From contig VHIT02000027.1 of the NCBI GenBank assembly GCA_009768925.2, positions 1 through 64,000 on the forward strand: DNA of 64,000 nt, read 5' to 3'. The stretch's first letter is position 1, and the number at the start of each line of letters is the position of its first letter. The notes under the pieces were generated by a model. That model did not search any database, was not told the DNA's origin, and worked only from the letters and a program-made list of their open reading frames with translations. Source of the DNA: Cryptosporidium bovis (lineage: Eukaryota > Apicomplexa > Conoidasida > Eucoccidiorida > Cryptosporidiidae). A program made the position numbers and the translations under genes. This document shows positions 47,261 to 59,932 of the stretch, piece after piece.

Positions 47261-49450
47261 TTAGTTTTGTGAGTTAATTATTAACTCCTTCATTTTTTCA
47301 AGGTCAACGTTTCCCTTTGAATTTTTTTTAATTTCCGTTTCGATTATTTTGTAAGGTAGATATGATTTTGGTATTTTCATCTTTTCAAAGTCCTTTCTCA
47401 ACCCCTCAACTGTTATTCCATCAAACTTTTCATAAAAAAAGACAATTTTGTCATCCTCAGATATATTTTTCTTGTCATCAAATCCCATTACTACGGTCTT
47501 GAAGTCGTCTGGAGATGAGATGTCATACAACAACACTATTTCTTTTCTTAATCTTTTGTTTATCTCTTCAGAACTGTGCTTAACCCCCCCTATCTTTATG
47601 ATATACTTTGAACGGGAGACCCAATAAATCCATTTATTATCAATGGCAATATCGTTATTACAACACGCACATTCCTTACAAGTTGTTTCGTAAATAGAGA
47701 CTTCATTATTATTTTTAAGGCAATCTTCACCTCTCACCCAAAATCCTTGGTCACCTAAGCCAATATACCAAGGGTGACTATCACAGACGTAAACCCTTTT
47801 ATCTAATTTGTTATCTTTTACATATTTTGTGACGTTTAACGATTCACTATTTACCAACACCTCTTCTTTGTGAGTGTACCCCTTCATTATATTATCTCCC
47901 CTACAAATAATATATCCAAGTTCATACTCCTTGCAAGGTATGAGAAAATCTTCTGAAATAGGTTCTATAGATTTTACAATAAATACCTCAGAATATGGAT
48001 TTATTGATCTCCCAATGAAATAACCGTTGTTCTTGTGATCAGTCGAACCTTTACCCTCGTCTTTTATACCTTTCCTAAATCCTATTTCAACCAATTCATC
48101 TGTCAAGTAAAGATCGGTTCCACATACCTGTAAGCAAGTTTCTGTTGAACCAAATCTTACTCTTGGAATTTTACCATTAAACAAATCCTTAAAATTCTTA
48201 AAAAAATCGTAAGAAACAGTTGAAGAACCAAAAAAATAATATATTGAAGGATGCGACAAACTTTTCAATAATTTGTTTTTGTCTTCATAATATTCTGTTT
48301 TCAATGTAGAAGTGAAATATTCAATATGTTTTGGAACAAGAGGGACGATTATTAAAAAATTGTCATTATAATTAATTACTCTCTCATTTATAATTTTATC
48401 GAGTACACTCCAAAAGTCCCTTGAATAGCGATGGAATATGACCATCTCTATAGAATTTCTAAAACAATAATCAACAAAGCATGTACTGTTAATATGATGA
48501 AGTGGATTTGTTATCACAAAAGTTACTTTCTTATCATTTCCATTTTTACACAACATATCAATTGATTTAATCGTTGTTTCGAAATTTTTATATGAAAGTC
48601 TTACTCCTTTTGGGATCCCAGTTGTTCCCGTAGTATAAATAATACCTCTTATTAGTTCACTGCGGTTAATTCCATCTTCATCAAAGTAATTATTCCTCCC
48701 TTCTTTCATCCCCGAATCTCTTATCCCTACTTCCTGGTTTTTACCTAACTCCGCTTCTACAGAAAAAAAACAATTAGTTTCTTTTGAATAAGAATATTGT
48801 ATGTTTTCTTTATAATTTCCCTTTAAATATCCTGATTTTCCCGATTCAATTCCAACGCTTGTATTAAAATAATTCCCAAGGTAAGTTCCCCCATAATTCT
48901 CCCTAATCAAATTAAAAACATCAGACTCACTTATTAATTCGTCTGAGGGTAATGTAAATATTTTAGTTTTATATTCTTTAAAAAGAAGTAAATTTATTTC
49001 TTCAATATAATCAATGTTTATATTTCTATCATAAATGAGCAAGTTACAATTAGAATTGAAGAGTTTAAAACAGGTTGTTTCAGGTGTATCGTTTATATAA
49101 TTTAAAAAGACTAAAATAAAATTTGTTTTTCTGTAGCATAACTCTCTTATTATAATGTCTTCAATTTTGTTACCATCCCAGAGTCCACCAATATATATTT
49201 TATCAACCTTGTTTCCATAATTTTTGGTTAATAAATCTACAAACCCCTCCACTCTATTTGATATAATATTATATAACAATTTGAGTTCTTCATTTTTTAT
49301 TACAATTTTTTGCATCTGACCATTAATCTTTATCCAATATTCAATATTTATATCCTTATTAGATACACTTCTATACTTTGTATTGACTTTGGAAGGAATA
49401 ATATTGTCTATCAGGGACAAACTTTGGACACTTTCCTGCAATAAATCCAT
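47261..49450 (-). CDS. Divergent AMP-forming acyl-CoA synthetase-like enzyme (ANL superfamily)
   Basis: 729 residues. The adenylate-binding motif IIYTTGTTGIPKGVRLSYKN sits at about residues 271-290. The later substrate motif is FGSTET, then GYIICRGDNIMKGY, GLGDQGFWV, the hinge region WVSRSKYIIKIGGVKHSSEEI, and near the end IKKNSKGNVDLEKM with the adenylation-reaction Lys. All the core ANL motifs are present although the rest is divergent. The N-terminal 200 residues are unusually variable. It should activate a carboxylate, probably a fatty or amino acid, with ATP; the substrate cannot be read. A Cys-rich insert (CKECACC, around residue 600) lies just before the hinge and is odd for the family. 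Confidence 0.82.
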   Translation of the reverse strand: MDLLQESVQSLSLIDNIIPSKVNTKYRSVSNKDINIEYWIKINGQMQKIVIKNEELKLLYNIISNRVEGFVDLLTKNYGNKVDKIYIGGLWDGNKIEDIIIRELCYRKTNFILVFLNYINDTPETTCFKLFNSNCNLLIYDRNINIDYIEEINLLLFKEYKTKIFTLPSDELISESDVFNLIRENYGGTYLGNYFNTSVGIESGKSGYLKGNYKENIQYSYSKETNCFFSVEAELGKNQEVGIRDSGMKEGRNNYFDEDGINRSELIRGIIYTTGTTGIPKGVRLSYKNFETTIKSIDMLCKNGNDKKVTFVITNPLHHINSTCFVDYCFRNSIEMVIFHRYSRDFWSVLDKIINERVINYNDNFLIIVPLVPKHIEYFTSTLKTEYYEDKNKLLKSLSHPSIYYFFGSSTVSYDFFKNFKDLFNGKIPRVRFGSTETCLQVCGTDLYLTDELVEIGFRKGIKDEGKGSTDHKNNGYFIGRSINPYSEVFIVKSIEPISEDFLIPCKEYELGYIICRGDNIMKGYTHKEEVLVNSESLNVTKYVKDNKLDKRVYVCDSHPWYIGLGDQGFWVRGEDCLKNNNEVSIYETTCKECACCNNDIAIDNKWIYWVSRSKYIIKIGGVKHSSEEINKRLRKEIVLLYDISSPDDFKTVVMGFDDKKNISEDDKIVFFYEKFDGITVEGLRKDFEKMKIPKSYLPYKIIETEIKKNSKGNVDLEKMKELIINSQN

Positions 49451-49629
49451 CTTTAATATACTTCAAAACTATGTAATATTAATATATTCGCAAACCAAAA
49501 TTACATCGAAGCTCAATACATTAGACATTATTCCGAGTTTGAAAAATAAATGACCGCAAGGGAAAGTGACAGTAAAACTAAAGGAAAAAATTATAAGTTG
49601 CTTAAAATTGATCCCTATTTAAGTAGAAA

Positions 49630-50391
49630 CTATTTAAAGTTATATTCATCTATTATCCTCTGTGCTTCAAATGAAATTTTCTGTTCTATTAAGCAGTTTT
49701 CCAATGTCCTCAACTTTTCTAAGCTTTCACAAGACGAAATCGCTACCTTTATTTTATTAAGTTCGTCATTTCCTAGTTTAAGGTTGCCTTTCAGTTCAAG
49801 GTTATAGAGTTCTGTGGATGAAATATTATTGTTTTCTTTTTCAAAATAAAGTTCAGGTTTTTTGATATATTTATTAATCAATTCCTGTACCCTTTTGTCG
49901 GATTTGACAAATGACTTTGATCTATCTCTCTCTGATTGCTTAATTTTTTGAAAATCGAGATAAAATAAACTGGGAAGCATGTAAATTATAATCTCTCTAT
50001 AATTAGGAATTTTTGTTATTGGATTTTCAATTAGTGAAAGCCTTCTCAAGTTTTTCAATAAAAATATTGCAGAAATTGATTCTAGATCTGACAATTTATT
50101 GTTTGAAAGAACTAGGCTCTCCAAATTTATGAGTTTTCTGCAAAATCCTTCCTCAACATACTCAATTTTATTATTACATGCAATAAATATAGAAAGTTTG
50201 TCTAGATGTGAAATGTTACTTAGCCTAGAAATTGAGTTGTTACTAACATCGATGCATTCGAACTGATCTCTAATTAGGCCAGTATTTCCAAATACATTTA
50301 ATCTCAAATCACGCAAATCTAGTGAATAACACTCAATTATTTTATTAAGACGAACTTTAGAACAGTTAATAAGACTTTCTTCTCTAAACAT
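49630..50391 (-). CDS. SNRPA1: U2 snRNP protein A' (LEA1/SNRPA1)
   Basis: 253 residues, the normal size. The start ELNKIIECYSLDLRDLRLNV type sequence and leucine-rich repeats (DQFECIDVSNNSISRL, LESLVLSNNKLSDL, LRRLSLIENPI) end with the cap motif in MLPSLFYLDFQKIKQSER. The short C-terminal helix SCESLEKLRTLENCLIEQK corresponds to the end of U2A'. U2A' binds U2B'' and stem-loop IV of U2 snRNA, supporting branch-site recognition. It diverges from PRP8, giving a spliceosomal gene pair sharing 237 bases of promoter that contains CTACGCGCTG with GCGC at 50468-50471. Confidence 0.9.
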   Translation of the reverse strand: MFREESLINCSKVRLNKIIECYSLDLRDLRLNVFGNTGLIRDQFECIDVSNNSISRLSNISHLDKLSIFIACNNKIEYVEEGFCRKLINLESLVLSNNKLSDLESISAIFLLKNLRRLSLIENPITKIPNYREIIIYMLPSLFYLDFQKIKQSERDRSKSFVKSDKRVQELINKYIKKPELYFEKENNNISSTELYNLELKGNLKLGNDELNKIKVAISSCESLEKLRTLENCLIEQKISFEAQRIIDEYNFK

Positions 50392-50628
50392 ATATATTTT
50401 TTTTTCAAAAAAAACTGATTTTCATTGGAAACTTTAAAAATATACCTATGATCTTGAGTAAAACTACGCGCTGAAATTGTTTATAATTGTCAGCCTTGTT
50501 CCTTCGAAGTTAGAATAAATTAACTATTTAAATGTAGATAATTTTGTGCAGAGAATATCAGTATATATCATTTTTTTTCTTGGTTATTTCATGAACTTAT
50601 ACTAGCACAATTTGTAGTTAAAGCTAAA

Positions 50629-53600
50629 ATGAAAAGAAAAAATATTAAAAGCGAAAGTATTTCTGGAAAAGATGTCAACACGAAACTATTTAACTGGAGT
50701 AAACTGAATGAAAAAAGATACAGCAAGTTAAATGCTTTAAAGATTGATAAGACACATGTAAAATGCAGCCTACCACCTGAGCATCTAAGAAAACTTATGA
50801 AGGTACATGGGGATATGTCTTCAAGAAAGTTTCAAAATGAGAAAAGAATATATTTAGGTGCATTAAAATACGTTCCTCACTCTATTTTTAAGCTCCTAGA
50901 GAACATTCCTATGCCATGGGAACAGATAAAGTATGTAAATTGTTTATATCATGTTACAGGTGCAATAACATTTGTAAATGAAATACCTTGGGTAATTGAG
51001 CCTCTCTATATTGCACAATGGTGTACAATGTGGACTATGATGCGTAAGGAAAAGCGTGATAGAAGGCATTTTAAAAGAATTAGATTTCCACCGTTTGATG
51101 ACGAAGAACCACCAATAGACTATTGTGAAAATATTTTTGGAGTAAAACCATTGGATTCGATACAGATTTTATTAGATATTGAAGAAGATAAATCCGTTTA
51201 TGATTGGTTTTACTATGATTACAAGAATATATTTAGGCACTTGAAAAAGAAAGGCTTCTATAAAAATAATAAATGGAATTTAACGTTAGAACAGATTGGA
51301 ACTCTATATAGGCTTTCCACACAAATATTACCAACTTTTCAAGACAAGAATTCATTTTATTTATTTAATAAAGAAGCATTTTTTACTGCAAAGGCACTTA
51401 ATATAGCTATACCAGGTGGCCCAAAATTTGAACCATTGAGTTCAACTTTAATTGATGACGATGAAGATTGGAACGAGTTTAATGACATCAACCGAATAAT
51501 ATTTAGATATAGAATGAGATCAGAGTATAAAATAGCATTTCCATATTTGTATAATTCCTTTCCAAAGTTTGTAACACCCACAATTTATCACCATCAAATA
51601 AACATTTACTCTAAACCAGAAAACCCTAATTTACCAGTATTTACATTTGATGACTATTATAATCCTATAACTCCTTTGGGTTTTCATAAAGATGTTTCTA
51701 ATATCCTGGATGAATGGAATCCTGACATAAAGTTGATACCATTTTTTAATGAATTTGACTTAGAAATACCTTCGGGAGTAAATGGCATACAATTGTTTTG
51801 GTCCCCATACCCATTTAATAGTAGATCAGGCAAAAAAAGAAGGTGTTATGACATTCCTTTAATAAAAAATTGGTATAAAAAATATGATGTTTCTCATGAG
51901 AACCCAGTAAAGATCCGTGTCTCACACCAAAAACTACTGAAAAATTGGATATTGAATTCCCTTCACCGCAAGTCTGCAAAGAATTGCAAAAATCGCAATT
52001 TTTTAAAGGTGATTCAAAATACTAAATTTTTTAATTCTACAGATATGGATTGGGTTGAGGTTGGACTTCAAGTCTGTAAACAAGGGCATAATTTGCTTAA
52101 TTTGTTAATTCATAGGAAAAATTTAACATACCTACATCTAGATTACAATTTCAATTTAAAACCAATTAAAACACTAACAACAAAAGAAAGGAAAAAGAGT
52201 AGGTTTGGAAATGCATTTCATCTTTGCAGAGAAATTCTAAGACTAACAAAGTTGGTTGTAGATTGCCATGTACAATTCAGACTTGGTAACATTGATGCCT
52301 TTCAGCTTGCGGATGGCCTTCAGTACATTTTTAATCATGTTGGACAACTCACAGGAATATATAGGTATAAATATCGTGTTATGAGACAAGTAAGAATGTG
52401 TAAAGATATTAAACATATAATTTATCATCGTTTTAATACTGGCTCTGTTGGAAAAGGACCAGGAGTCGGGTTTTGGGAACCAAGTTGGAGAATTTGGATT
52501 TTTTTCCTTCGTGGTATTATACCAATTCTCGAACGCTGGCTTGGAAATTTATTGTCTAGACAATTTGAAGGGCGACAAAATGCAAACCCATATAAATCCA
52601 TTAGCAAACAAAGAGTTGAAAGCCACTTTGATCTTGAATTAAGAGCTGCAGTAATGCATGACATATTAGATATGATGCCTGAGCAACTTCGTTCAAGTAA
52701 AGCACGACCTATACTTCAGCATTTAAGTGAGGCATGGAGATGTTGGAAGGCGAATATTCCTTGGAAAGTCCCAGGTATGCCTGGTGCTGTAGAAAATATT
52801 ATACTTAGATACGTTAAATTGAAAGCAGATTGGTGGACCAATTCGGCCTATTCTAACAGAGAAAGAATACGTAGAGGTGCAACGGTTGATAAAACTGTTG
52901 CAAAAAAAAACTTAGGTCGATTAACAAGGCTATACATAAAGGCTGAACAAGAAAGACAAATAAACTACCTTAAGGATGGACCATATTTGTCTAGTGAGGA
53001 GGCAGTAGCGATATATACAACTGCTGTCCATTGGCTTGAAAGCAGGAAGTTTATTCATATTCCATTTCCTCCTTTGAACTATAAACACGATACAAAATTA
53101 CTAATATTAGCATTGGAGAGGATGAAAGAGGTTTACACTATAAAATCAAGACTGAATCGTTCTCAACGTGAAGAATTAACTTTAATAGAACAAGCATATG
53201 ATAATCCACATGAAACTCTTGCAAGAATAAAAAGGCAATTGTTGACCCAAAGAGCGTTCAAAGAAATGAATATTGAATTTATGGATATGTATTCACACTT
53301 AATTCCTGTCTATGAAATTGATCCACTCGAAAAAATAACGGATACATATCTAGATCAATACCTTTGGTATGAATCTGATAATAGGAGATTGTTTCCAAAT
53401 TGGGTAAAGCCTTCAGATAACGAACCACCACCACTTTTAATATACAAACTTTGCAATGCTATTAACAATCTTACAAATTTTTGGGAATTTGAAGATGAGT
53501 CTATTGGTTTATTGGTCGAATCTCAGTACGATCAAATAATGGAAAAGATCGATTTGACTCTATTAAATCGACTTTTAAGACTGATTATGGATCATAATCT

Positions 53601-56600
53601 CGCAGACTATATTACAAGTAAGAATAACATTAATATTTCTTACAAAGATATGAATTATTTAAATTCTTATGGGATTATACGTGGCTTACAATTTTCATCA
53701 TTTACTTGTCAATTTTATTTGCTTATAGTAGATTTATTACTTCTTGGTTTACCACGTGCAAACCAAATTGCAGGACCACCAAATCTACCGAATGAATTTT
53801 CAAAATTCAATGACAAAAAAATAGAGGTTGCACATCCTATTAGAATCTATTGTAGATTTGTAGATAAGATTTATTTAGTTCTTAAACTAAGTAAAGAAGA
53901 TGTAAAAGAATTGGTCCAGCGTTACTTATCCGAAAATCCGGATGTAAACAATAATCAGAGTATAATAGGATATAACAATAAAAAATGTTGGCCAAGAGAA
54001 TGTCGAATGAGACTAATTAAAAGTGATGTTATAATTGGAAAAGCTATTTTCTGGGAGCTTTCTAATAGAATCCCACAAAGTATTACGTCATTAGAATGGG
54101 ACAAATCTTTCGTTTCAGTATATTCAATTAATAATCCGAATTTATTATTTTCTATGGTTGGATTTTCCGTTAGAATGTTGCCTATTTCTAGAATAAATAA
54201 TAATTATTTTGATTCAACTCGAAAAGTTAACTTAAGTATTGATAATTCTGAATATACCGTGAGAGAAAGTACATGGCAACTTAGGAGTTACAAAACAAAA
54301 GAAGTTACTCTTTATGTCTTTTTAATGGTTGATGAATCTGAGATTCGAAACTTTGAAAATCGTGTGAGACAAATTTTGATAACTTCTGGATCTGCAACAT
54401 TTACAAAAATTGCTAATAAATGGAACACTTGTTTAATTGGACTAATGACGTATTTCAGGGAAGCAGTAATTTATACAGAAAAATTATTAGATTTACTTGT
54501 AAGATGTGAAAATAAAATCCAAACTAGAATAAAGATAGGTTTAAATTCAAAAATGCCAACTAGATTTCCACCTGTTGTGTTTTATACTCCTAAGGAACTT
54601 GGTGGTCTTGGAATGCTTTCTATGGGACATATACTGATTCCACAAAGTGATATGAAATATTCTAAACAGACTGATTTAGGGTCAATAACACACTTCAGAG
54701 CAGGTATGACACATGATCAAGATGAACTCATTCCAAATTTATACAGATACATACAAACTTGGGAAAGTGAATTCATTGAATCTCAACGTGTGTGGACAGA
54801 ATACTCATTAAAAAGGCAACATGCTCAATTACAGAACAAAAGACTCACATTAGAAGATCTCGAAGATAGTTGGGATAAAGGTATCCCACGGATTAACACA
54901 CTTTTCCAAAAAGACAGGCATACACTTGCATATGATAAAGGTTGGAGGGTTAGACAAATATTCAGACAATTCCAAATTGCAAGAAACAATCCATTTTGGT
55001 GGACCCACCAAAAACACGACGGTAAGTTGTGGAACTTAAGCAACTATAGAACTGATATGATACAAGCTTTGGGAGGTGTTGAGAGTATTTTGGAACACAC
55101 CTTGTTTAAAGGAACATATTTTTCAACATGGGAAGGACTTTTTTGGGAAAAGTCGTCCGGATTTGAAGAAAGCATGAAATATAAAAAACTCACAAATGCA
55201 CAGAGAAGTGGTTTAAATCAAATCCCGAATAGACGTTTCACATTATGGTGGAGTCCAACTATAAATCGTGCAAACGTATACATTGGGTTTCAAGTTCAGC
55301 TTGACCTAACTGGCATATTTATGCATGGGAAACTACCAACATTGAAAATATCACTAATACAAATATTTAGGGCGCATCTTTGGCAAAAAATACATGAATC
55401 TATTGTAATGGATATGTGTCAAGTTTTAGATAATGAAGTGGATTCACTTGGAATTGAGATGGTGCAGAAAGAAGCAATACATCCAAGAAAAAGTTACAAG
55501 ATGAATTCCTCATGCGCAGATATTCTTCTTTTTTCTTCTTATAAATGGCTTTCAACAAATCCTTCTCTTTTGTTTGATAGAAAAGAAGGAAAGAGTGATA
55601 ATACAATTTCTACAAATAAATTTTGGATTGATATACAACTTCGTTGGGGCGACTATGATTCTCACGACATTGAAAGATATTGTCGTGCGAAATTTCTCGA
55701 TTACACAAGTGATGCAATGTCTATATATCCTTCACCAACCGGAGTTTTAATAGGCATTGACTTGGCATATAACTTGTACTCTGCATATGGAAATTGGATA
55801 CCAGGTCTTAAAGAACTAGTTCAAAAGGCACTGGGAAAAATAATGAAATCGAATCCAGCATTATATGTTCTTAGAGAGAGGATTAGAAAAGGACTTCAAT
55901 TGTATTGTTCTGAACCAACAGAGCCTTATTTAAATAGCCAAAATTACAACGAACTTTTTAGTAACCAAACCACATGGTTTGTAGATGATACCAACGTCTA
56001 TAGAGTTTCAATTCACAAAACATTCGAGGGAAATTTGACCACAAAACCTGTAAATGGTTGCATATTAATTTTGAACCCATATACAGGAAAGCTCTTTTTA
56101 AAGGTAATACACACATCCGTTTGGGCAGGGCAGAAGAGACTTTCTCAGTTAGCCAAGTGGAAAACAGCGGAGGAGGTTGTCGCTCTAATTAGGTCCTTGC
56201 CAATTGAAGAGCAACCAAAACAAATAATTGTAACGAGAAGGGGTATGTTAGACCCACTGGAGGTTCATCTTCTTGATTTTCCGAATATTGTTATTAAGGG
56301 TTCAGATCTAAATTTACCCTTCCAGGCACTTTTAAAAATAGAGAAATTTGGAGACTTGGTATTGAAGTCGACTCAACCTTCAATGATATTATTTACGCTA
56401 TATGATGATTGGTTGAGAACTATATCTCCATTTACCGCATTTAGTCGTCTAATATTGATTTTAAGATCAATGCATATTAATCCAGAAAGGACTAATATCA
56501 TTCTTAAACCAAATAAGAACATTATTACTCTCCACAATCATATTTGGCCATCTTTAACTGATGAAGAATGGGTTAATGTTGAAATTGCACTTAAAGATGT

Positions 56601-57750
56601 TATACTTGATGATTATTCGAAAAAAAATAACATTCACATTTCTGCACTAACCCAAAGTGAAATTCGTGATATTATTCTGGGCATGGAAATTACTCCTCCA
56701 ACAGTTCAAAGGCAACAAATAGCTGAAATAGAAAAACAAGCAAAGGAAATTGCAAATAACTCTCTCGAAACCTCCGAAATAACAACAACAACAAAGACTG
56801 TAAATGTGCACGGTGAGGAAATTTTTGTGACTACCCAAACTCAATATGAGAAGAAGTCATTTTCTTCTAAAACAGATTGGAGAGCTAGGGCTTTGGCATC
56901 CACGACACTTGGTTTGAGGAGCAAAAATATATACATTTTTTCTGATGAATCAAAGTTAATAAGAATAGTGAATAAAAATTCTGATTTATTTACATATATA
57001 TTACCAAAGAATTTACTGAAAATATTTATAGAAATTTCCGACTTAAGAACTCAAATAGGTGCTTTGATGTTCGGTAAAAGGTTGAAAGACGATTCTCAAG
57101 TCAAGTTGAACGCAAACCTTGAAAATCAAAAAATTATTTTGGTTGAAGTTAGGTGCATTGCTATTATGCCCCAATTTGGTAATAATGTTTCAATTAATAT
57201 GCCAAATATATTGCCAATACATTCAACAATCTCTGACTTAGAATTCATTGGTTTAATTCGCACTAGTGTTCAGGAAGACTTTCTTATTTCCTCAACAGAC
57301 CTAAATTACTTAACTGGGATCCTAAATAATAATCCAGGAGTTACAAATAACGATTTAGTTCTGATAAACTGCACTTTTACCCCCGGTTCCACAACCCTCT
57401 CAGGATACAAAGTTAATCAGGAAGGCATTGATTGGAGTGAAAAGAATCCTAGTACTGGTTTGAATTATGAGGGAAAACAAATTGACTTATCAAAATTCTA
57501 TGAGGAGGTTAAAATTGTTTTATCGGAAACATTTCAGGGTTACTTTTTAGTTCCAGATGATGGAGTCTGGTGTTACAATTCAATGATAATTAAATACAAT
57601 AATACAAATAGATCTTTTAAGGTCGATACACCTCGGAGTTTTTACGATCAAGTTCACAGACCACAACATTTTCTACAGTTTGCATACTTAGATAATAATA
57701 ATGATGATGGAGAAAATGGTCTTATTGAATTAGAAGAACTTATTGAATAA
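50629..57750 (+). CDS. PRP8: Spliceosome core protein PRP8
   Basis: 2373 residues in a single exon (human 2335). The whole length is highly conserved: N-domain [17 protein letters not shown] and [19 protein letters not shown], and the reverse-transcriptase-like and linker cores in the middle. The RNase H-like domain starts at about residue 1780 ([13 protein letters not shown]). The linker [20 protein letters not shown] precedes a Jab1/MPN domain at about 2100-2373. The end [10 protein letters not shown] corresponds to the C-terminus where Brr2 is regulated. Prp8 holds U5 snRNP and the catalytic RNA core. This copy looks intact; no loss of the family's key blocks is seen. The start is supported by the Lys-rich Met-Lys-Arg-Lys beginning. 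Confidence 0.98.
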   Translation: MKRKNIKSESISGKDVNTKLFNWSKLNEKRYSKLNALKIDKTHVKCSLPPEHLRKLMKVHGDMSSRKFQNEKRIYLGALKYVPHSIFKLLENIPMPWEQIKYVNCLYHVTGAITFVNEIPWVIEPLYIAQWCTMWTMMRKEKRDRRHFKRIRFPPFDDEEPPIDYCENIFGVKPLDSIQILLDIEEDKSVYDWFYYDYKNIFRHLKKKGFYKNNKWNLTLEQIGTLYRLSTQILPTFQDKNSFYLFNKEAFFTAKALNIAIPGGPKFEPLSSTLIDDDEDWNEFNDINRIIFRYRMRSEYKIAFPYLYNSFPKFVTPTIYHHQINIYSKPENPNLPVFTFDDYYNPITPLGFHKDVSNILDEWNPDIKLIPFFNEFDLEIPSGVNGIQLFWSPYPFNSRSGKKRRCYDIPLIKNWYKKYDVSHENPVKIRVSHQKLLKNWILNSLHRKSAKNCKNRNFLKVIQNTKFFNSTDMDWVEVGLQVCKQGHNLLNLLIHRKNLTYLHLDYNFNLKPIKTLTTKERKKSRFGNAFHLCREILRLTKLVVDCHVQFRLGNIDAFQLADGLQYIFNHVGQLTGIYRYKYRVMRQVRMCKDIKHIIYHRFNTGSVGKGPGVGFWEPSWRIWIFFLRGIIPILERWLGNLLSRQFEGRQNANPYKSISKQRVESHFDLELRAAVMHDILDMMPEQLRSSKARPILQHLSEAWRCWKANIPWKVPGMPGAVENIILRYVKLKADWWTNSAYSNRERIRRGATVDKTVAKKNLGRLTRLYIKAEQERQINYLKDGPYLSSEEAVAIYTTAVHWLESRKFIHIPFPPLNYKHDTKLLILALERMKEVYTIKSRLNRSQREELTLIEQAYDNPHETLARIKRQLLTQRAFKEMNIEFMDMYSHLIPVYEIDPLEKITDTYLDQYLWYESDNRRLFPNWVKPSDNEPPPLLIYKLCNAINNLTNFWEFEDESIGLLVESQYDQIMEKIDLTLLNRLLRLIMDHNLADYITSKNNINISYKDMNYLNSYGIIRGLQFSSFTCQFYLLIVDLLLLGLPRANQIAGPPNLPNEFSKFNDKKIEVAHPIRIYCRFVDKIYLVLKLSKEDVKELVQRYLSENPDVNNNQSIIGYNNKKCWPRECRMRLIKSDVIIGKAIFWELSNRIPQSITSLEWDKSFVSVYSINNPNLLFSMVGFSVRMLPISRINNNYFDSTRKVNLSIDNSEYTVRESTWQLRSYKTKEVTLYVFLMVDESEIRNFENRVRQILITSGSATFTKIANKWNTCLIGLMTYFREAVIYTEKLLDLLVRCENKIQTRIKIGLNSKMPTRFPPVVFYTPKELGGLGMLSMGHILIPQSDMKYSKQTDLGSITHFRAGMTHDQDELIPNLYRYIQTWESEFIESQRVWTEYSLKRQHAQLQNKRLTLEDLEDSWDKGIPRINTLFQKDRHTLAYDKGWRVRQIFRQFQIARNNPFWWTHQKHDGKLWNLSNYRTDMIQALGGVESILEHTLFKGTYFSTWEGLFWEKSSGFEESMKYKKLTNAQRSGLNQIPNRRFTLWWSPTINRANVYIGFQVQLDLTGIFMHGKLPTLKISLIQIFRAHLWQKIHESIVMDMCQVLDNEVDSLGIEMVQKEAIHPRKSYKMNSSCADILLFSSYKWLSTNPSLLFDRKEGKSDNTISTNKFWIDIQLRWGDYDSHDIERYCRAKFLDYTSDAMSIYPSPTGVLIGIDLAYNLYSAYGNWIPGLKELVQKALGKIMKSNPALYVLRERIRKGLQLYCSEPTEPYLNSQNYNELFSNQTTWFVDDTNVYRVSIHKTFEGNLTTKPVNGCILILNPYTGKLFLKVIHTSVWAGQKRLSQLAKWKTAEEVVALIRSLPIEEQPKQIIVTRRGMLDPLEVHLLDFPNIVIKGSDLNLPFQALLKIEKFGDLVLKSTQPSMILFTLYDDWLRTISPFTAFSRLILILRSMHINPERTNIILKPNKNIITLHNHIWPSLTDEEWVNVEIALKDVILDDYSKKNNIHISALTQSEIRDIILGMEITPPTVQRQQIAEIEKQAKEIANNSLETSEITTTTKTVNVHGEEIFVTTQTQYEKKSFSSKTDWRARALASTTLGLRSKNIYIFSDESKLIRIVNKNSDLFTYILPKNLLKIFIEISDLRTQIGALMFGKRLKDDSQVKLNANLENQKIILVEVRCIAIMPQFGNNVSINMPNILPIHSTISDLEFIGLIRTSVQEDFLISSTDLNYLTGILNNNPGVTNNDLVLINCTFTPGSTTLSGYKVNQEGIDWSEKNPSTGLNYEGKQIDLSKFYEEVKIVLSETFQGYFLVPDDGVWCYNSMIIKYNNTNRSFKVDTPRSFYDQVHRPQHFLQFAYLDNNNDDGENGLIELEELIE

Positions 57751-58000
57751 CCTAAATAAATATTTTTGCTTTTATTTGACGCTTCTCATCTCTCCCGCTG
57801 TTATATGTTAACTAAATGTCATTGCCATGCAACCTCGCAAAAATAACCACCCCACTTTCACTTGACTTCTTCCACATGTCTTACAATAATAAATATTTGA
57901 TATTTTTACTACATTTTTGATGAAAACTTTAATATTCATTTGAATAATGTATTTAGTCATATTTTTTTAATTAAATATCACTTAATTTTGGGTTGTGGAA

Positions 58001-59881
58001 ATGAGTGTTGAGGATGGAATATTAAAGAGTTCGAAGTCATGGTCAATTTCTACTTTAACATCCGGCAATAGATTCCGGAGCAATGAAAATCTTTTCAATT
58101 CTAGATATAAACATGATTTTCTGAATTCTGACAGTAAAGAATTTGGAATAAAATTAAATAGTCCACAATTAATTGATTTTGAGTATCAAAAGAGAACACA
58201 TAAAATTGATAAAAGCCATCCATTTCCTAAAAATGTAGGGTTAAATGTTTCAAATATATTTCTCAAAGGAAATTTAGCAAGGAAATACAAAAATGATATG
58301 TCAAATTCTGTCAACAAACCAATACTACGCCAGTCATCTTCTTTTTGCGTTTCAATTAATAATCGAGTCGACACAAAAACAAAAATTGAATACATTCATA
58401 GACCTATTTCTCCTTTCAACAATAACAATATTGCTAACAAGGTCGCTTTTTCCACAAATTATAATTACCAAATGAGTGAATATAACAATAATAAAAAGTT
58501 ATTTGAATTTTCAAATAAAAACAACTCATTTTACATTCCTATTATTAAACAGGTAATTGGTACTCGAAATATTCAGACAAATGATCCAAAAATGAAATTT
58601 CCAAATTCTGGATTGAAGGAAAACACTGAAAGTTTAAATTCAAATATCAACACTGTTTCATTCAAATCCTCAAGTAACAATATAAAAGAATTACAAGTTT
58701 TAAATAAGGACAAGTTTTCACCAAAACCTTTATATAATCAAGAAAACACAATGGAATTTTTGAATAACCGTACGTTAAAGCGAATTATGGCAGTTAATGT
58801 CAATTCAAAGTCGACAGGGTGGAATAGAATGTCAAATATAACAAATTCGGTCAATAAGATATTTGTTCCACGATATAGAGAATTTGAAATAATCGGTGAG
58901 TCAGGTGTTTCAATAAATGATGTTGAAATTAAGTCGATTCTAGGATTTGGATCTACTAGTCTAGTTTATTTAGGAACTTGGAGGGGAACCGAGGTTGCAA
59001 TAAAAATATTTGGAAATCACAATAATTTGAATGAAATAGATAAAAATTATAACATTTTAAGATTTAGGGATTTAATCAAACCTTTGGAGAAAAACCAAAA
59101 GGACTCCCAACGTTACAATGAATTTAAATGTGAATTAAATTTGTTGAAGGAAGTAAGACATCCAAACATTGTTCAATATATGGGTGGGAATACCCTTGAA
59201 AACCCCCCGTTTTTGATTTGTGAATTTTGTTCTGGAGGTACTCTCTTCAACCTGTTGCATGGATCTTCAAAAAAATGTTCAAATGGGGGGGACTATATAT
59301 TTTCTGGCCCTAAGATCGAACTTTCAATTTTTCAAAGACTCAAAATACTATTAGATATCGCGAGAGGGATATACTTTTTACATACCTCTAATCCCGTTAT
59401 TATTCATAGAGACATTAAATCATTAAACATATTCCTTAGTACACCAGTAGAGAAATATTCCGATGTCCCAATAGCAAAGATAGGTGACTTTGGTTTATGC
59501 AAAAAACTGGATTCAACGGGAAACCATATGAACTTGTGTGAAAGCTTGGTTGGTACATATCAATGGATGGCACCAGAAGTAATAGTTAACCAAGTTTATA
59601 ATGAATACATTGACATATATAGTTTTGGAATGACTATGTATGAGGTATTATCAAATAAAACTCCCTTTATTGAAATGGGTGTTGAAGTAAATCCTGAATT
59701 TTTGGCAAATGAAATAATTAAAGGAGCAAGGCCCTCATTAAATAACATTCCTAATGACGTTCCTTCAGAAATAGTTAATATAATGGTTTCTTGTTGGGAT
59801 CAAATTCCTTCGAACAGAGGCAGTATGCTCTCAATAATAAAGACACTAGGGACATATGTTGAGAAGTATAATAGAATTTAG
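58001..59881 (+). CDS. Tyrosine-kinase-like (TKL) serine/threonine protein kinase
   Basis: 626 residues from ATG 58001; the frame extends upstream to a GTG at 57995 that is not a plausible start. The N-terminal half (1-300) is Asn-, Ser- and Lys-rich and unstructured. The kinase domain starts at about residue 310 with LGFGSTSLVYLG. The catalytic set is complete: Lys335 in EVAIK, HRD at 469-471 within HRDIKSLN, DFG at 496-498, and APE in GTYQWMAPEV. The GTYQWMAPE and the Phe-Gly-x-x-x-Tyr-Glu region give a TKL flavour. The substrate is unknown. The 250-base upstream gap contains CCCCACTTTCACTTG, sharing CCCCACTT with the CENP-C promoter. Confidence 0.9.
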   Translation: MSVEDGILKSSKSWSISTLTSGNRFRSNENLFNSRYKHDFLNSDSKEFGIKLNSPQLIDFEYQKRTHKIDKSHPFPKNVGLNVSNIFLKGNLARKYKNDMSNSVNKPILRQSSSFCVSINNRVDTKTKIEYIHRPISPFNNNNIANKVAFSTNYNYQMSEYNNNKKLFEFSNKNNSFYIPIIKQVIGTRNIQTNDPKMKFPNSGLKENTESLNSNINTVSFKSSSNNIKELQVLNKDKFSPKPLYNQENTMEFLNNRTLKRIMAVNVNSKSTGWNRMSNITNSVNKIFVPRYREFEIIGESGVSINDVEIKSILGFGSTSLVYLGTWRGTEVAIKIFGNHNNLNEIDKNYNILRFRDLIKPLEKNQKDSQRYNEFKCELNLLKEVRHPNIVQYMGGNTLENPPFLICEFCSGGTLFNLLHGSSKKCSNGGDYIFSGPKIELSIFQRLKILLDIARGIYFLHTSNPVIIHRDIKSLNIFLSTPVEKYSDVPIAKIGDFGLCKKLDSTGNHMNLCESLVGTYQWMAPEVIVNQVYNEYIDIYSFGMTMYEVLSNKTPFIEMGVEVNPEFLANEIIKGARPSLNNIPNDVPSEIVNIMVSCWDQIPSNRGSMLSIIKTLGTYVEKYNRI

Positions 59882-59932
59882 AATAGATGTATAAATTTTT
59901 AAGATTTAGGTTAGGATATTTTTTTCGTTTAT

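Noticed and set aside
57995-58000. GTG/TTG starts for the TKL kinase, NSA1, cullin, J-protein and MED18-like genes
   Set aside because: Non-ATG starts are unlikely for nuclear eukaryotic genes; the first in-frame ATG gives a sensible N-terminus in each case.
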